A DNA stretch of 64,000 bases, taken from Diphasiastrum complanatum (lineage: Eukaryota; Streptophyta; Lycopodiopsida; Lycopodiales; Lycopodiaceae). This document shows, piece after piece, positions 21,601-32,839 of this stretch; positions within the stretch are counted from its first letter, which is position 1, and each line of letters begins with the position of its first letter. Position numbers and translations under genes: made by a program. Below the pieces are notes generated by a model that saw nothing but the letters and a program-made list of their open reading frames with translations, ran no database searches and was not told the DNA's origin. The stretch is taken from assembly GCA_029204225.1 (NCBI GenBank), contig CM055101.1, positions 271,665 through 335,664 on the forward strand. Reading direction: 5' to 3'.

Positions 21601-23262
21601 CTCCAATCTGGCTCTTTTCAATGATGCATGGTGGTTCTTTCCAATGATTTAGGATTCTAGGCTATGTTTTGATCAAAATTGTTTGGTTTTTCATGTTTTT
21701 TGACACAAAATAGATAGTAAGAACCATAATCTAGCAAGATCAGACCAATTAGATGGTTGTAATTCTATAAATTGGTTTGCATGTGTTATAATTCTATAAT
21801 TGATGACAGTTGTATGTCATGAATCTCCACTTTATTGTGATGAAGAAACCGGAAAATAGCCAAAAATCATCATTTTTGCTTGTTTTTCATAAAGTTGGAT
21901 AGTAGGTGGCTATAAAACACCATGTAGAGCTTGTAAATAGGTATACCAAAGTCTTTTGAAGCTTTCCCTGAAGTTAGAACCAAGAATTCCAGCAATTGAA
22001 CTTGTAGAAAGTCAAAAAAGTTCAAAAAATGACCATTTTTTGGTGATTTTTAGGGGATAGATCTCTCCAAATCCATAAGGAGATCATTCTGGAACTATTT
22101 ACAGCATGATTAGCATTCCTTTTTACCTTCCCATCAAGCTATCAGACCTGTGAATTGATGGTCGATGGCTTATGCACCATCTCCATCAAGTTTGAAGCTA
22201 TTTTGACTTCTACAAATCAAGAAAACTTCGTTCTCAGCCCATACTGCATCTTAGAATCAGTATGAATGCTTCATGGAAGTCTAATTGATTGTTTAAGTTT
22301 GTTGGTAGCATCAATTTTGGGCTAGAATGGGTGTTTGCACATTTTTGCATGATATTGTCTTGTGGAAAAGCGCCCTACTACAAATTTTTTGACACTCTGA
22401 TCTCGCACATGTGAAGCCTAGGTGGCAGGGTAATGTGGGAGGCATCTTATTCACTTATTCTCCCTCTGTAATAAGCTTTACAGCACCCAATTTGGTGTCC
22501 TACAACCAAAGTTATGATCATCTGAAGTTTTGTAGTTTTGTGAGTAAAATTGGCAAAATTTGAAATTGTTCTGATTGCATGCCAGTCATTTCCCTAATTT
22601 GTAGTACTGTGCTTGCATGGATTAGTTGCATGTTGATTCTCAGAGTGATTCTGACATGCATGAGAGATTTACAATTGATTTGAGTGGTCATACGCATGTG
22701 CTCTGAGAGTTGGGTCACAAATCAGTGTTAATGGATAATAAATTCCATAAACTGAAGTTTACATAAAAAAATTTCGTAATGACGTTTGTAACTGATGTAG
22801 TGTGCTTTGCATGCCAGTTTGACAAGGAGTTAGTAACATTAGAAATCGGACAATGTTTTGATTTTTTCGATTTTGATTGCCTTTTGTACTAATAGTATTT
22901 TCGTCAGAATTTTTGAATCACGTAAAATAAAAGCAAAATTTGAGTTTTCCGAAAAAATAGAAATTTCGGTCAATTTTTTTGTTATCTATGGAATCAATTT
23001 AGATTAGTGAATTGATTAAACTGAGTTTATCACTAAGAATTGGTCACAGTGTTTTCACTAAGTCTAAATTATTTTGTGGTGATAGACAAGTTAAAATTGA
23101 CAGGAGGAACCGCAATGAAATTGCCAACAGGTTTTACTGTATTGTCATTCTTTTTACTTTTGGAGTTGGGAACTCCCAAATTGAAAGTTAAAATTTGAAT
23201 TTTTTTCTTTTCTGTTGAATTTAAATTTGGTAAAAATTTGAAATCAGTTACTTGCCTGATAG
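21600..23262 (-). repeat. Non-coding part of duplicated gypsy A block (copy 2)
   Basis: Inverted copy of 3058-4745, including the sub-block shared with copia A remnants (about 22480-22830). No gene. Similarity ends in CAAGTAACTG at about 23250, where copy 1 joins the CACTA-like end and this copy joins unknown AT-rich DNA. Confidence 0.6.
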
Positions 23263-25000
23263 TTTTCTAGTCGATGTTGATCGCTAGAAATCAGTCAAAG
23301 GAATGTTTGTACAAGATACTTGTTAAATTTGATCAAAATTGTCAAACAATATGAAGTGACCAGATTGAATGAGTGGGAATAGTATTCTAACAGTAAATCT
23401 GATAGGATATGGTTTAAGAATTACTGAAATGCTATTGGTGGGATTTCCATTCATGTAATTTTATATTATGTGTTTGGAATGGATTTATCAATATTAACGG
23501 AGTTATGCCAAACCAGTCAATAAAAAGAAAAAACAGTCCAATTTTATTGGAAAATTTATAGTAATAGAAATTACATAACTGATTTCATTTCCAGTAAAAT
23601 CCTATGGTGAATTATATTCAAAAGATCAGACTAGTACAATTTCACATACTAGTAAATGATTTTTGATATAAAAGATATTCAGTTCAGGTGAAGGACATAA
23701 TTAAAATTGTTTTGCACTTTTTCCTATAGTGATTGATTTTTAAACATTTACTACTGTCATTACGTATTTTTGGTACCTTAGCTGAAATAGATTTCCAGAG
23801 AACTAAAAATTCTAAGGAAGAAAGAAGAGTGGACATCAAATGGTGGTAAGTAGTATCAGGAAATGTATTTCGCAGTTAGGATTTTGGTAATCCCTGTAAA
23901 TAGTTGCTTAATACTGGTTATTGATTTCCTGGTTTGAATTCATTCAGTTGAACTCGTAACTGATATCTTTGTAACCATTGAGTTATCCGCAGTTTTGGAT
24001 GTCAATTGTGATACATTGAGTTATTTGCAGTGGAATCTGATACATGGATTACATTGGATCTGTTAGTTGACAGAAGCTTGTCTCTAGATTTGATGCATCA
24101 GTAGGGGATTTGAAGCTTATTTATTAACCAGAAAGGATCAAGATGTAATATTTAACCATGGTAATTCTTCTGTTTATATCACAGGATCATATGTGGATTC
24201 GTAGTATCCATTTGATAGGCATGCCAGTCATCTGAATAAATGGATTCTCCAGTGTTTTGGAAATAAGTGATAATAACCTATAGTGATTATAGGACAGCTA
24301 GATTATCAGTGGGTCTCTAGAATATCAGATTAGGCGATTAAGGATTTTCTGGAAGGAAAAGCTAATGGTTTGGGACATCCGTAATTTTGGAAAGAGAATT
24401 CTAGGACTGTAATGATCTGATGATCAATGGTGTGTTATAGTACCTAGTCACGATATGGGAGAGAAGAAAAACCATTCGATCAAATATGGGATATTTTGGA
24501 AAATTTTGAGGTTTAATCTAGATCCCAATGTGGTATCTCATTATTTACAAAATTAGAGGCCCTCAAATCTATTTCCCACTTTATTAATTAATCCTTTACT
24601 TCTTAGAAAGTTCTCAAATATAAGATATCAGATTGATTTATATGATTCTTTCCAACATGAAGTTATTCTTCTAAAAGACTGATATTTCATATTACTACTT
24701 GTGTGAATAGACTTGGAATTCAGATAAACTCTAAGGTTAAAATGTTTCAGTTTCTTAAACCTAGAATATCTCTGGTACATAAATGGATTTCGATGAAATA
24801 GTAACTTCTATCACTCGGATTGAAAATATTTGAAGGAGAAGTCATGTTTGTAATGAAGTGAATCCTTTTAGTGGAAGCACTTATTACTGACTTTTTTTGG
24901 ATTTGGATATTTTTATATATCATCTTTCCAGTTAACTTTTATTGAAATTGATAATTTCTTTAAAAGGAGGGGTGAAGTGGTTGTTCATCAATGATCTTTA
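23263..25000. other. AT-rich DNA without recognisable gene
   Basis: No ORF worth reporting and no domain recognised. The part at about 24640-24920 recurs inverted at about 38450-38740 and in part at 37410-37480, so it is dispersed repetitive DNA. It may be a decayed non-coding portion of the copia A or an older element. The rest (23263-24640) has no partner that I noticed. Confidence 0.4.
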
Positions 25001-25009
25001 AAAATCGAG

Positions 25010-25170
25010 TGCAAAGTTTTGTATAGATTACAACAACGATGTTGTATCCATTTCTGTAGCCCCAAATTTTCATATGAAAACTTTAATAGATTTTTGGAAG
25101 GAGCACATTACAACAATTCATGTACATCAGGAGGACTTGCTCATTCTGAGGATGAAGACATGTGATAACA
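25010..25170 (+). pseudogene. Short gypsy-type 3' remnant, plus strand
   Basis: Matches the end of the unidentified coding remnant at 12530-12740 (PNFHMKTLIDFWKEHITT-like translation in shifted frame). It ends in the GATAACATGGCATGATCTAG that borders copia A LTRs elsewhere. Non-functional scrap. Confidence 0.45.
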
Positions 25171-25184
25171 TGGCATGATCTAGT

Positions 25185-25500
25185 TGTCTCTTATTTCGAT
25201 CTACATAATGCAAAATAGTTATTTCTTGTGATAGTTTATTTGTTGTTTTAAAAAGATTGAGCTTAGAGTAGAATAAGTGTATTCTGATAACAGGTCGAAG
25301 ATCAAATCGATCAAAGGTCAAACCTTATTTTGACCCAAAGTCCATATGTTATTCCGATCCTTGTCAAAAGCAGTTATGGAACTTAAGAGGGTTATTTCAT
25401 ATTTAGAACACGAGGCTATATAAAGAGCATTTGTTCTCGCATATTTATTTGAAATGGAATGAAGTGAAGTTAGTGAGTTAGTCTATTTTCATTCTCAAGT
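25185..25500 (+). repeat. Copia A LTR remnant with TATA box, before intact gag
   Basis: The sequence from about CTCTTATTTCGATC to TTTTCATTCTCA is shared by at least seven places in the window. TATATAAA lies at 25417-25424. Exact LTR termini could not be fixed because no clear primer site follows. The leader to the gag ATG at 25539 contains no initiator-tRNA match, so this family may use a different primer or the LTR may extend to near 25497. Confidence 0.6.
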
Positions 25501-25538
25501 CACTGATAGTTACTACTATCACTTAGACTAATATCCAC

Positions 25539-26090
25539 ATGGATTCCCAAGGGAAAACCAGTCCTATAATGGACAAGCATGATGGAGCCAATTACCATCT
25601 CTATAAATATAAGATGAGAACTATGCTAATGGCTAACGAATTGTATGACGTTGTTATAGGTGTAGAGGTAAGACCTGAAGCTGACGATGCTGCAATTTTC
25701 CGATGGAAGCTGAAGGATGGCAAAGCCTTTGCGCTGATGATCCTCAATATAACAGACACTCAAATCGACCATGTGTCTAAAGCTCAGACCTCCGAGGAAG
25801 TCTGGGACATCCTAAGCACTCTGTACACTGTGTGTGACATAGCTTCCAAGCTACATCTCAGGAAGAAGATTTTCTCGCTCAAGATGACCAACGGAGATTC
25901 CCTACAGAGTCACAACAAACAGTTCAAGAACCTGCTGAAGCAAATGGCCACTGTCAGATATGTCATAGATGATCAAAATGCAGTAATGACACTACTTTCA
26001 AGCTTGCCAAGCTCATGGGACAGCAAGGTGATGATCATCACGACGCACCCTAAACTGACTCTTTCAAGAGTCATGACAATGTTGTTGTAG
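25539..26090 (+). CDS. Copia A gag N-terminal ORF (subfamily 2), best preserved
   Basis: 183 codons from a start just downstream of the LTR leader. MDSQGKTSPIMDKHDGANYH is the N-terminus, then YKMRTMLMANELYDVV, WKLKDGKAFALMILNI, EVWDILSTLYTVCD, KLHLRKKIFSLKM and KQMATVRYVIDD. This is the UBN2-type copia gag core that forms the particle shell. It stops at TAG after TMLL, where homologues at 38109 and 56216 have CAG and read on, so the ORF is truncated by a C-to-T change. Followed at once by a second LTR remnant (26117). Confidence 0.7.
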   Translation: MDSQGKTSPIMDKHDGANYHLYKYKMRTMLMANELYDVVIGVEVRPEADDAAIFRWKLKDGKAFALMILNITDTQIDHVSKAQTSEEVWDILSTLYTVCDIASKLHLRKKIFSLKMTNGDSLQSHNKQFKNLLKQMATVRYVIDDQNAVMTLLSSLPSSWDSKVMIITTHPKLTLSRVMTMLL

Positions 26091-26552
26091 GAAGAGACTG
26101 CGACACTCCATGGTCTACTTGCCTCTTATTTCGATCTACATAATGCAAAATAGTTATTTCTTATGATAGTTTGTTTGTTGTTTTAAAAAGAATGAGCTTA
26201 GAATAGATTAAGTGTATTTCGATACCAGGTCGAAGATCAAATCGATCCATGGTCGATTTTCATTTCGACCCAGAGTCCATATGTTATTATGATCCTTGTC
26301 AAAAGTGGTTATGGAACTTAAGAGGGATATTTCATATTTAGAACAACTACGAGGCTATATAAAGAGCATTTGTTCTTGCATATTTCTTTGAAATGAAATG
26401 AAGTGAAGTTAGTGAGTTAGTCTATTTTCATTCTCAAGTCGCTGATAGTTATTAGTATTGCTTAGACTGATATCCACCTGGATTTCCAAGGGAAAGCTAG
26501 TCTTATCATGGACAAGCTTGATGGAGCCAATTACCATGTGTAGAAATTTAAG

Positions 26553-27029
26553 ATGAGAACTGTGCTAATGGCTAAGGAATTGTATGACGTTGTTATAGGT
26601 GCAGAGGTAAGAAACAAAGCTGACGATGTTGCAATCTCTCGATGGAAGCTGAAGGATGGCAAAGCCTTTGCGCTGATCATCCTCAATATATCAAACACTC
26701 AAATCAGCCATGTGTATGAGGCTCCGGTCTCCAAGGAAGTCTGGGACATCTTGAGCACTCTGTATGATGTGCACGACGTAGCTTCCAAGCTACATCTAAG
26801 AAAGAACATTTTCTCCCTCAAGATGACCAACGAAGATTCCCTACAGAATCACATCAACCAGTTCAAGAACCTGCTAAAGCAAATGGCCACTTTTGGTTCT
26901 GTCATAGATGATGAAGATGTAGTAATGACACTGCTTTCAAGCTTTCCAAGCTCATACGATAGCTGGGTGATGGTCATCTTGACACACCCTGAATTGACTC
27001 TTTCAAGAGTCATGACAATGTTGTGTTAG
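26553..27029 (+). pseudogene. Copia A gag in deleted element (copy 2)
   Basis: 158 codons starting at an internal Met (MRTVLMAKELYDVVIGAEVR); a TAG in the upstream frame (near 26541) removes the original N-terminus. It carries the core motifs seen at 11601-12080 and ends at the same TAG. The linker peptide beyond (EERRRNKVSGSSSVDSHA, YTNKGST) remains readable in frame. Confidence 0.78.
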
Positions 27030-27339
27030 GAAGAGAGGAGAAGGAACAAAGTCTCTGGTTCCTCAAGTGTCGACTCTCATGCCTTATACACCAACAAAGG
27101 CTCAACTTAGCAAAAGAAGGAAGGCCCAAAGCAACCAAAGCTAAATCATGAACCGACACAATGTCAAGAACAGTCAAACTAGCCGACAAAGAATTAGTTG
27201 TTCTGCACATATTTCGGTGAACCAACCACAAGATCCAAGATTGCCGCATACTGCAAGAAAAGAACAACAACAAGGGGCAGTCGAAACAAGTGGCAAATGC
27301 AGGTACAGAAGCACCATAGTCAATTCAAGAATCGGATAA

Positions 27340-27750
27340 TGATGCCTTAATGACTAGCCATAAAGAAACATCCAACGACATCTCCTGGTTTCTGAACTCC
27401 GGAGCCACACAACACATGAGTAGCCATATTGGCTATTTCGAGTCCTATAGTCCTTCCAATACCAAATGATATGTTCACATGGGCAACAATAGCACACATG
27501 CTATTAAAGGTGAAGGTACAGTAAGATTGAGCTTTGCAAACGATCAATCTAAGCTACTTTGAAATGTACTGCATGTACGGAATCTATCTACAAATTCACT
27601 GAGACAGAGCGAGAAGGCTGATCTTTATCACGCAGCAACGGTATCTTCATTATACCCTTATCACAAACAATCTGATCAATTGTAAACTAGCTCACTCACC
27701 AATGGATTCAGGCTTGCGATTATTGAAGGTCCAATGCCAAGAAGTGGTTA
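27340..27750 (+). pseudogene. Copia A protease fused to RT scrap
   Basis: SWFLNSGATQHMSSHIGYFE with Asn at 27395-27397 is the protease site. After LSTNS at about 27595 the sequence switches to the C-terminal RT piece (EKADLYHAATVSS, then LTNGFRLAIIEGP). The identical switch occurs near 11040, so the fusion is ancestral to both copies. Confidence 0.7.
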
Positions 27751-27889
27751 TGGAACTTAAGACGGTTATTTCATATTTAGAACATCTACGAGGCTATATA
27801 AAGAGCATTTGTTCTCGCATACTTGTTTGAAATGGAATGAAGTGAAGTTCGTGAGTCAGTCTATTCTCATTTTATTGATGTGAATGATT

Positions 27890-28560
27890 TACTCTATCTA
27901 TGCTACTTTCAAGATTATACTTATGAAGTTTTGCTCATATAGTAGAATCTCTTTATTCTTATTTAAGTGTTCATTGTTATTCCATGCAATGAATGCTTGT
28001 ATGATGAGAGGGGCAGTAATGCTTGTTACCATAATTGAAATACAAGTGACAAGTCTGAAATCGTAGTACGTACATAAACGATGAATGGCATGTAGTTCAA
28101 ACTTCTATAATTCCGTTATCCAAATTTCATAAAAGCAAATCACAAATTGTTATAATATCAATCAGTCTGCAACGTGTAAACAACCTAAAAGTGAAATCCT
28201 AAATTCTTCATAGTAAAGCCCGAGGAGATAGGGCTGAATCATGATACCTAAAGGGGCCAACTAGTGATGTCTAGCATAGCCTCCTCCTAGTCACCCATGA
28301 TGTAGTGTAGGCTCTAGCTCAAGACCCTCATCCTCACCTTGTTCACATATTTGCTTTTCTTTGAAAGACAGATAGCACTTTGGCATGCGATGCAACTTGA
28401 AAATGCGATGCATAGTCCGACCTAGCTAAATAAATAACGAGTACCAAGGTTAACCATGGCATTCTATTACCTAGTCATATTCCAGGCAACTCCCTTGGAT
28501 CACTTTGTTGGCTTGGTATCCAAAGTGTTTTTTGGTCCCATTTTTTAGCCCTCTTAGGGG
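27890..28560 (+). repeat. Repeated spacer upstream of BPS1-like copy 2
   Basis: Inverted equivalent of 10161-10741. No gene. It links the copia A 3' LTR remnant to the BPS1-like promoter. Confidence 0.55.
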
Positions 28561-28599
28561 TCCAATATGCATTTAGTCACGTTCTAGGGTACTACAAAT

Positions 28600-28677
28600 T
28601 ATGTAACGACTAGGGTTTGAAGGTGTCCAAATAGCATGTAAATAGAGATCGATACAGAGAACACCACACGTTTGATT

Positions 28678-28715
<38 letters not shown>

Positions 28716-28716
28716 C

Positions 28717-28750
<34 letters not shown>

Positions 28751-29060
28751 GCGCGAGCGACCGAGAGTGAGAGCGCGAACGATTTGCCAAGAAGAGCCTT
28801 ACTTGAATGCAGACGTGTTGAATGTAAGAGACAGAGGGCGGAACTCAATAAATTCCTTCGAACCTCTGAGTCAGCGATAATCCGTAGCTGGGTTTGTCGA
28901 CAATCTCAAGGCGAATTTTACTTCATAATTTTTTTTTGTTGACAAGGTTCTCAAGCTATTTCAGAAGGTACAGCGGTAGGCCGGTAGCCTTACCTTGATT
29001 TCTGCAAAATACACAGACGGCAAAGGTTGCTTCCTTAACTCTGCCTGAAGAAACACCGCC
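28600..29060 (+). promoter_or_regulatory. BPS1-like promoter and leader, copy 2 (TATA altered)
   Basis: Collinear with 9643-10160. At the TATA position this copy reads TGTAAATA (near 28636). The leader carries an expanded GA tract at 28679-28743, interrupted once, where copy 1 has only a short CT run. The start-codon context CACCGCCATGG at 29061 is kept. Confidence 0.55.
28679..28743. repeat. (GA)n microsatellite
   Basis: About 65 bases of nearly pure GA dinucleotide with a short CGCC interruption, in the BPS1-like leader. All ORFs across it (Arg-Glu or Ser-Leu repeats) are artefacts. Confidence 0.9.
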
Positions 29061-29550
29061 ATGGTTTTTGTAAATTCGTTGCGATCTCACGGTCATGGTG
29101 CTGCCAATATGTCAGTTCACGACAATTTGTCATGTCTGCAAAAATTGGAAGAGTCATTTGGAGATAAGTTTTTCACGGTAGACTGGATGCAGTATGCTGT
29201 GGATATTCTCAGATCTTCTCTTGCAGCCGTTTTGGATCTAGTGGATAAGGTTGTTTTTCCATTAAAATGCTTTAGTACTCTGATGGATGAGACAGTGCGA
29301 CTTATGAATGTTTATAAAGCTTTGATGACGGGTATTTCCAGATTGCGAATATAAGGGCGGGTAGTCATATAACGGTTGACGCTCTTCAAGCAGGTGGGGA
29401 TGACTATGATACCATAGTTCAGGCTCTAAATCATTCCCGACGAGAGATGTCCAGAGTACATCAAGCAAACAAGCAACTTGTTGATGTGAAACTTGAGGCA
29501 GAGGAGGAGCTTTGGAATTTGGGTAGCAGATATGCCAAGCAATTTGATAC
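29061..29550 (+). pseudogene. BPS1-like gene copy 2, 5' half only
   Basis: Starts like copy 1 (MVFVNSLRSHGHGAAN) and keeps FTVDWMQYAVDILRSSLAAV and KCFSTLMDETVRLMN. A TAA replaces Tyr after SRLRI (29352-29354), and a one-base deletion follows in AGTCATATA. At the position of copy 1's internal TGA it has CGA. It ends after YAKQFD, fused to the unidentified gene fragment at about 29551. It is a dead fragment. Confidence 0.65.
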
Positions 29551-29742
29551 TTTCAGAATGAGGACTATACAACACCAATATTCCATGGCTTGAAATTGAG
29601 TGGCTATTTTAAGAACCCGATATGCGAACCATTTCAGTTTGATTTGGGAGCTTCAGTGAATGATTTTATTTTTGACAACAATCTAACGGAGTATGAGGTA
29701 TTCAACATGGATACTACTAGCAATGAAGATATTTCATTATTC
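29551..29742 (+). pseudogene. Unidentified host-like gene fragment (copy 3)
   Basis: Same peptide as copies 1 and 2 (LKLSGYFKNPICEPFQF, SVNDFIFDNNLTEYEVF). It is joined upstream to the BPS1-like fragment through ACTTTCAGAATGAGG and downstream, at CATTATTCCAT, directly to gypsy A pol. The LTR that separates them in copy 2 (20056-20514) is missing. Confidence 0.5.
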
Positions 29743-31050
29743 CATCTTTCCCACCAAGTTCCTTTAAATGACTAACATGGAATACAGGATGAACCTTATT
29801 TCCAATACGGAGTTCTAGTCTATAAGCAGCCCTACCAATCTTGTTAAGAACTTTGAAAAGACCGCTAAAACGTGGAGAGAACTTCGGACATTTCCCCGTT
29901 CGAAGTGTCTTAAAGTCCTTGGGGATTCTAAGATACACCCAATCACCGATCTCAAACTCTCGAGGAACGCGACTTCCGTTGGCATAGAACTGGTTCTATC
30001 TTGAGCCGATCTAATTGTTTCCCTAGCCACCTGCAACATTTCCTACATATCATGCACGAAATCCGCTGCAGCTTGAACCTCGAGACCTTTGAGTCCAACG
30101 GAGATAGGGGAACGAGGCTGAAAGCCGTACAAGAGCATAAAAGAACTAAAACCAGTGGCAGAATGCTTCATACTATTGTATGCAAACTCAACCATTGGGA
30201 GATACTTTTCCCAATCTGATTGTTGCCTGGAAACATATGTGCAAAGCATATCTTCCATCGACTGGTTGACACGTTCGGTCTGACCATCGGTTTCTAGGTG
30301 ATCCATAAATGATAGACGTCAAGCAGTTTCTAGTCTTTCAAAGACCGCCTGCCAGAAGTTGACAGTGAACTTGGAATCCTGTTCATTAACGATATCGTTA
30401 AGCAAACCATACAAACTGAACACTTTTTCAATGAAGAGTTGAGCAAGTTCAAAAGCTTTGACAGTACTTTTTGTTGGAATCAACTGCGCCATTTTGGTTA
30501 GCCTGTCAACTACTACCCAAATAGCATCGTGACCCTTCTCTAACTTGGGAAGTCTGACCACAAAATCCATGGAAATACTTTCCCATTTCTTGCTGGGAAT
30601 TTCCAATGGATGCAATAGACCAGCTGCTTTGAGTCTTTCCACTTTATTTACTTGGCATTGTTCACATTTTTGAACATATGCCTCGACATGACCTTTCATT
30701 TTTGGCCAATCAAATTTTCTCTTAACTAGGTCAAGTGTCCTCTGTATACCAGGAAGGGTGTCCTGCGCTGGGGCTATCATGGCACTCGTGCAAGATTTGG
30801 GCCCTAATATCCACAATATCTAGTGCACAAACTTTTCCTGTACAAAAAAGCAAACCATTTCTAATGAAATAATTATCAAGCATCTTCTCTTCACGAGATT
30901 TCTTGGAATCCTGCTTTCCTAGATTTTCTTTCAAAATAGAGCTTCCTGCCAGAACATCTTGCCAAATATGACCAAACAAATCATCGGTCCGACAAAGATC
31001 TCGCAGAGAAAGATACAACTCGGATTGGAACTCAGCAAAGCATGCCTGAT
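29743..31050 (-). pseudogene. Gypsy A integrase region (copy 3), most complete
   Basis: Two long minus frames (30319-30816, 165 codons; 30043-30306, 87 codons) flanked by 30731-31018 and 29717-30039. It includes the second half of the zinc domain (RKFDWPKMKGHVEAY, CEQCQVNKVE), the core (SISMDFVVRLP, VVVDRLTKMAQLIPTK), DIVNEQDSKFTVNFWQAVFE with the altered catalytic site, and ETDGQTERVNQSMEDMLCTY, YNSMKHSATGFSSFMLLYG and PVFHVSHLKE. The zinc-domain frameshift (about 30740-30770) is shared with all copies. No RT, RNase H core or LTR remains. Confidence 0.87.
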
Positions 31051-31346
31051 TAACTTCTCCAATCCGGCTCTTTCCAATTATGCATGCTGGTTCTTTGCAA
31101 TGATTTAGGATTCTAGGCTATGTTTGGGTCAAAATTGTTTGGTTTTTCATGTTTTTTGGCACAAAATAGATAGTAAGAACCATAATCCAGCAAGATCAGA
31201 CCAATTAGATGGTTGTAATTCTATAAATTGGTTTGAATGTGTTAGAGAAAGAGTTGTATGTCATGAATTTCCACTTTATTGTGATGAAAAAACCGAAAAA
31301 CAGCCAAAAATCATCATTTTTGCTTGTTTTTCATAAAGTTGGGTAG

Positions 31347-31493
31347 AAGTACATCTCTACTAAATTCAAGGAATACTGCCAGAGTCAAGGCATTGAACAA
31401 TAGTTTATCACTCCTTATTTGCCTCAATCTAATGGCTTAGCCGAGAGGAAGAATCGTACCTTCATCGTGTCAGCCAAATGTATGCTGGCATGC
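31347..31493 (+). pseudogene. Copia A integrase scrap, plus strand
   Basis: Translates as YISTKFKEYCQSQGIEQ, an amber stop, FITPYLPQSNGLAERKNRTF, then KCMLA. It is part of the same integrase as 13746-14237 and here keeps AERKNR. It is joined to a piece of the copia-linked non-coding repeat at 31490. Confidence 0.75.
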
Positions 31494-31595
31494 AATCGGA
31501 ACAATTTCAAATTTTGCCAATTTTACTCACAGTACTGCAAAACTTCAGATGATCATAACTTTGGCTATAGGACACCAAATTGGGTGCTATAAAGC

Positions 31596-31830
31596 TTAGT
31601 ACAGAGGGAGACCAAGTGAATAAGATGCTTGTTAAACAGATGTTGTCTGCCGAACTTGACATGACCGATCTGGGCGAAGCTCGTTTCTGTTTGGGCATTC
31701 AGAGACGGAGAGAGAAGGCTGATCTTTATCACTCAGCAACGGTATCTTCACTCTGATCAATTGTAAACTAGCTCACTCACCAATGGATTCAGGCTTGCGA
31801 TTATTGAAGGGCCAATGCCAAGAAGTGGTT
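31596..31830 (+). pseudogene. Copia A reverse-transcriptase C-terminal scrap
   Basis: TEGDQVNKMLVKQMLS then ELDMTDLGEARFCLGIQ, the conserved segment about 20 residues downstream of YVDD in copia RT. It continues as EKADLYHSATVSS after a short deletion. The LTR remnant (TATATAAA near 31873) and the BPS1-like upstream spacer follow to 32650. Confidence 0.75.
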
Positions 31831-31965
31831 ATGGAACTTAAGATGGTTATTTCATATTTAGAGCATCTACGAGGCTATATAAAGAGCATTTGTTCTCGCA
31901 TATTTCTTTGAAATGGAATGAAGTGAAGTTAGTGAGTTAGTCTATTCTCATTTTATTGATGTGAA

Positions 31966-32758
31966 TGATTTACTCTCTCTATGCTATTTTCAAGATTATA
32001 CTTATGAAGTTTTGTTCATATAGTAGAATCTCTTTATTCTTATTAAAGTGATCATTGTTATTCCATGCAATGAATGCTTGTATGATGAGAGGGGCAGTAA
32101 TGCTTGTTACCATAATTGAAATACAAGTGACAAGCCTGACATCGTAGTACATACATAAACGATGAATGGCATGTAGTTCCAACTTCTATAATTCCATTAT
32201 CCAAATTTCATAAAAGCAAATTACAGATTGTTATAATATCTATCAGTCTGCAACGTGTAAACAACCTAAAAGTGAAATCCTAACTTCTTCATAGTAAAGC
32301 CTAAGGAGATAGGGCTGAATCATGATACCTAAAGGCCAACTAGTGACGTCTAGCATAGCCTCCTCCTAGTCACCCATGATGTAGTGTAGGCTCTATCTCA
32401 AGACCCTCATCCTCACCTTGTTGACATATTTGCTTTGCTTTGAAAGACAGATAGCACTTTGGCATGCAGTGCAACTTGAAAATGCGATGCATTGTCCGAA
32501 CTAGCTAAATAAATAAATAACGAGTACTGAGGTTAACCATGGCATTCTATTACCTAGTCATATTCCAGGCAACTCCCTTGGATCACTTTGTTGGCTTGGT
32601 ATCCAAAGTGTTTTTTGGTCCCATGTTTCAGCCCTCTTAGGGGTCCAATATGCATTTATTCACGTTCTAGGGTACTACATATTATGTAACGACTAGGGTT
32701 TTGAAGGTATCCAAATAGCATATAAATAAAGATCGATAGAGAGAACACCACACATTTG

Positions 32759-32839
<81 letters not shown>

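Larger units (their letters stand above)
26117..27890 (+). mobile_element. Copia A internally deleted element (copy 2, plus strand)
   Basis: Order: 5' LTR remnant (about 26117-26443, TATATAAA at 26356-26363), gag (26553-27029), linker, protease (27340-27560), RT scrap (27598-27750), truncated 3' LTR to about 27880. It is the inverted equivalent of 10742-12510 with the same internal junction. The RT scrap is fused to the middle of the LTR through a shared AGTGGTTATGGAACTTAAG, in both copies. It is followed by the BPS1-like upstream spacer, as in copy 1. Confidence 0.7.

Noticed and set aside
27010-27273. Minus or plus ORFs opposite copia A linker and protease (also 11084, 14639, 14897, 55135, 55408)
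   Set aside because: Antisense shadows of the copia A gag-protease region, which has the recognisable motifs on the other strand.
28573-28942. ORFs rich in Arg-Glu or Ser-Leu dipeptides, also at 32656-33008
   Set aside because: They are translations of the (GA)n microsatellites.
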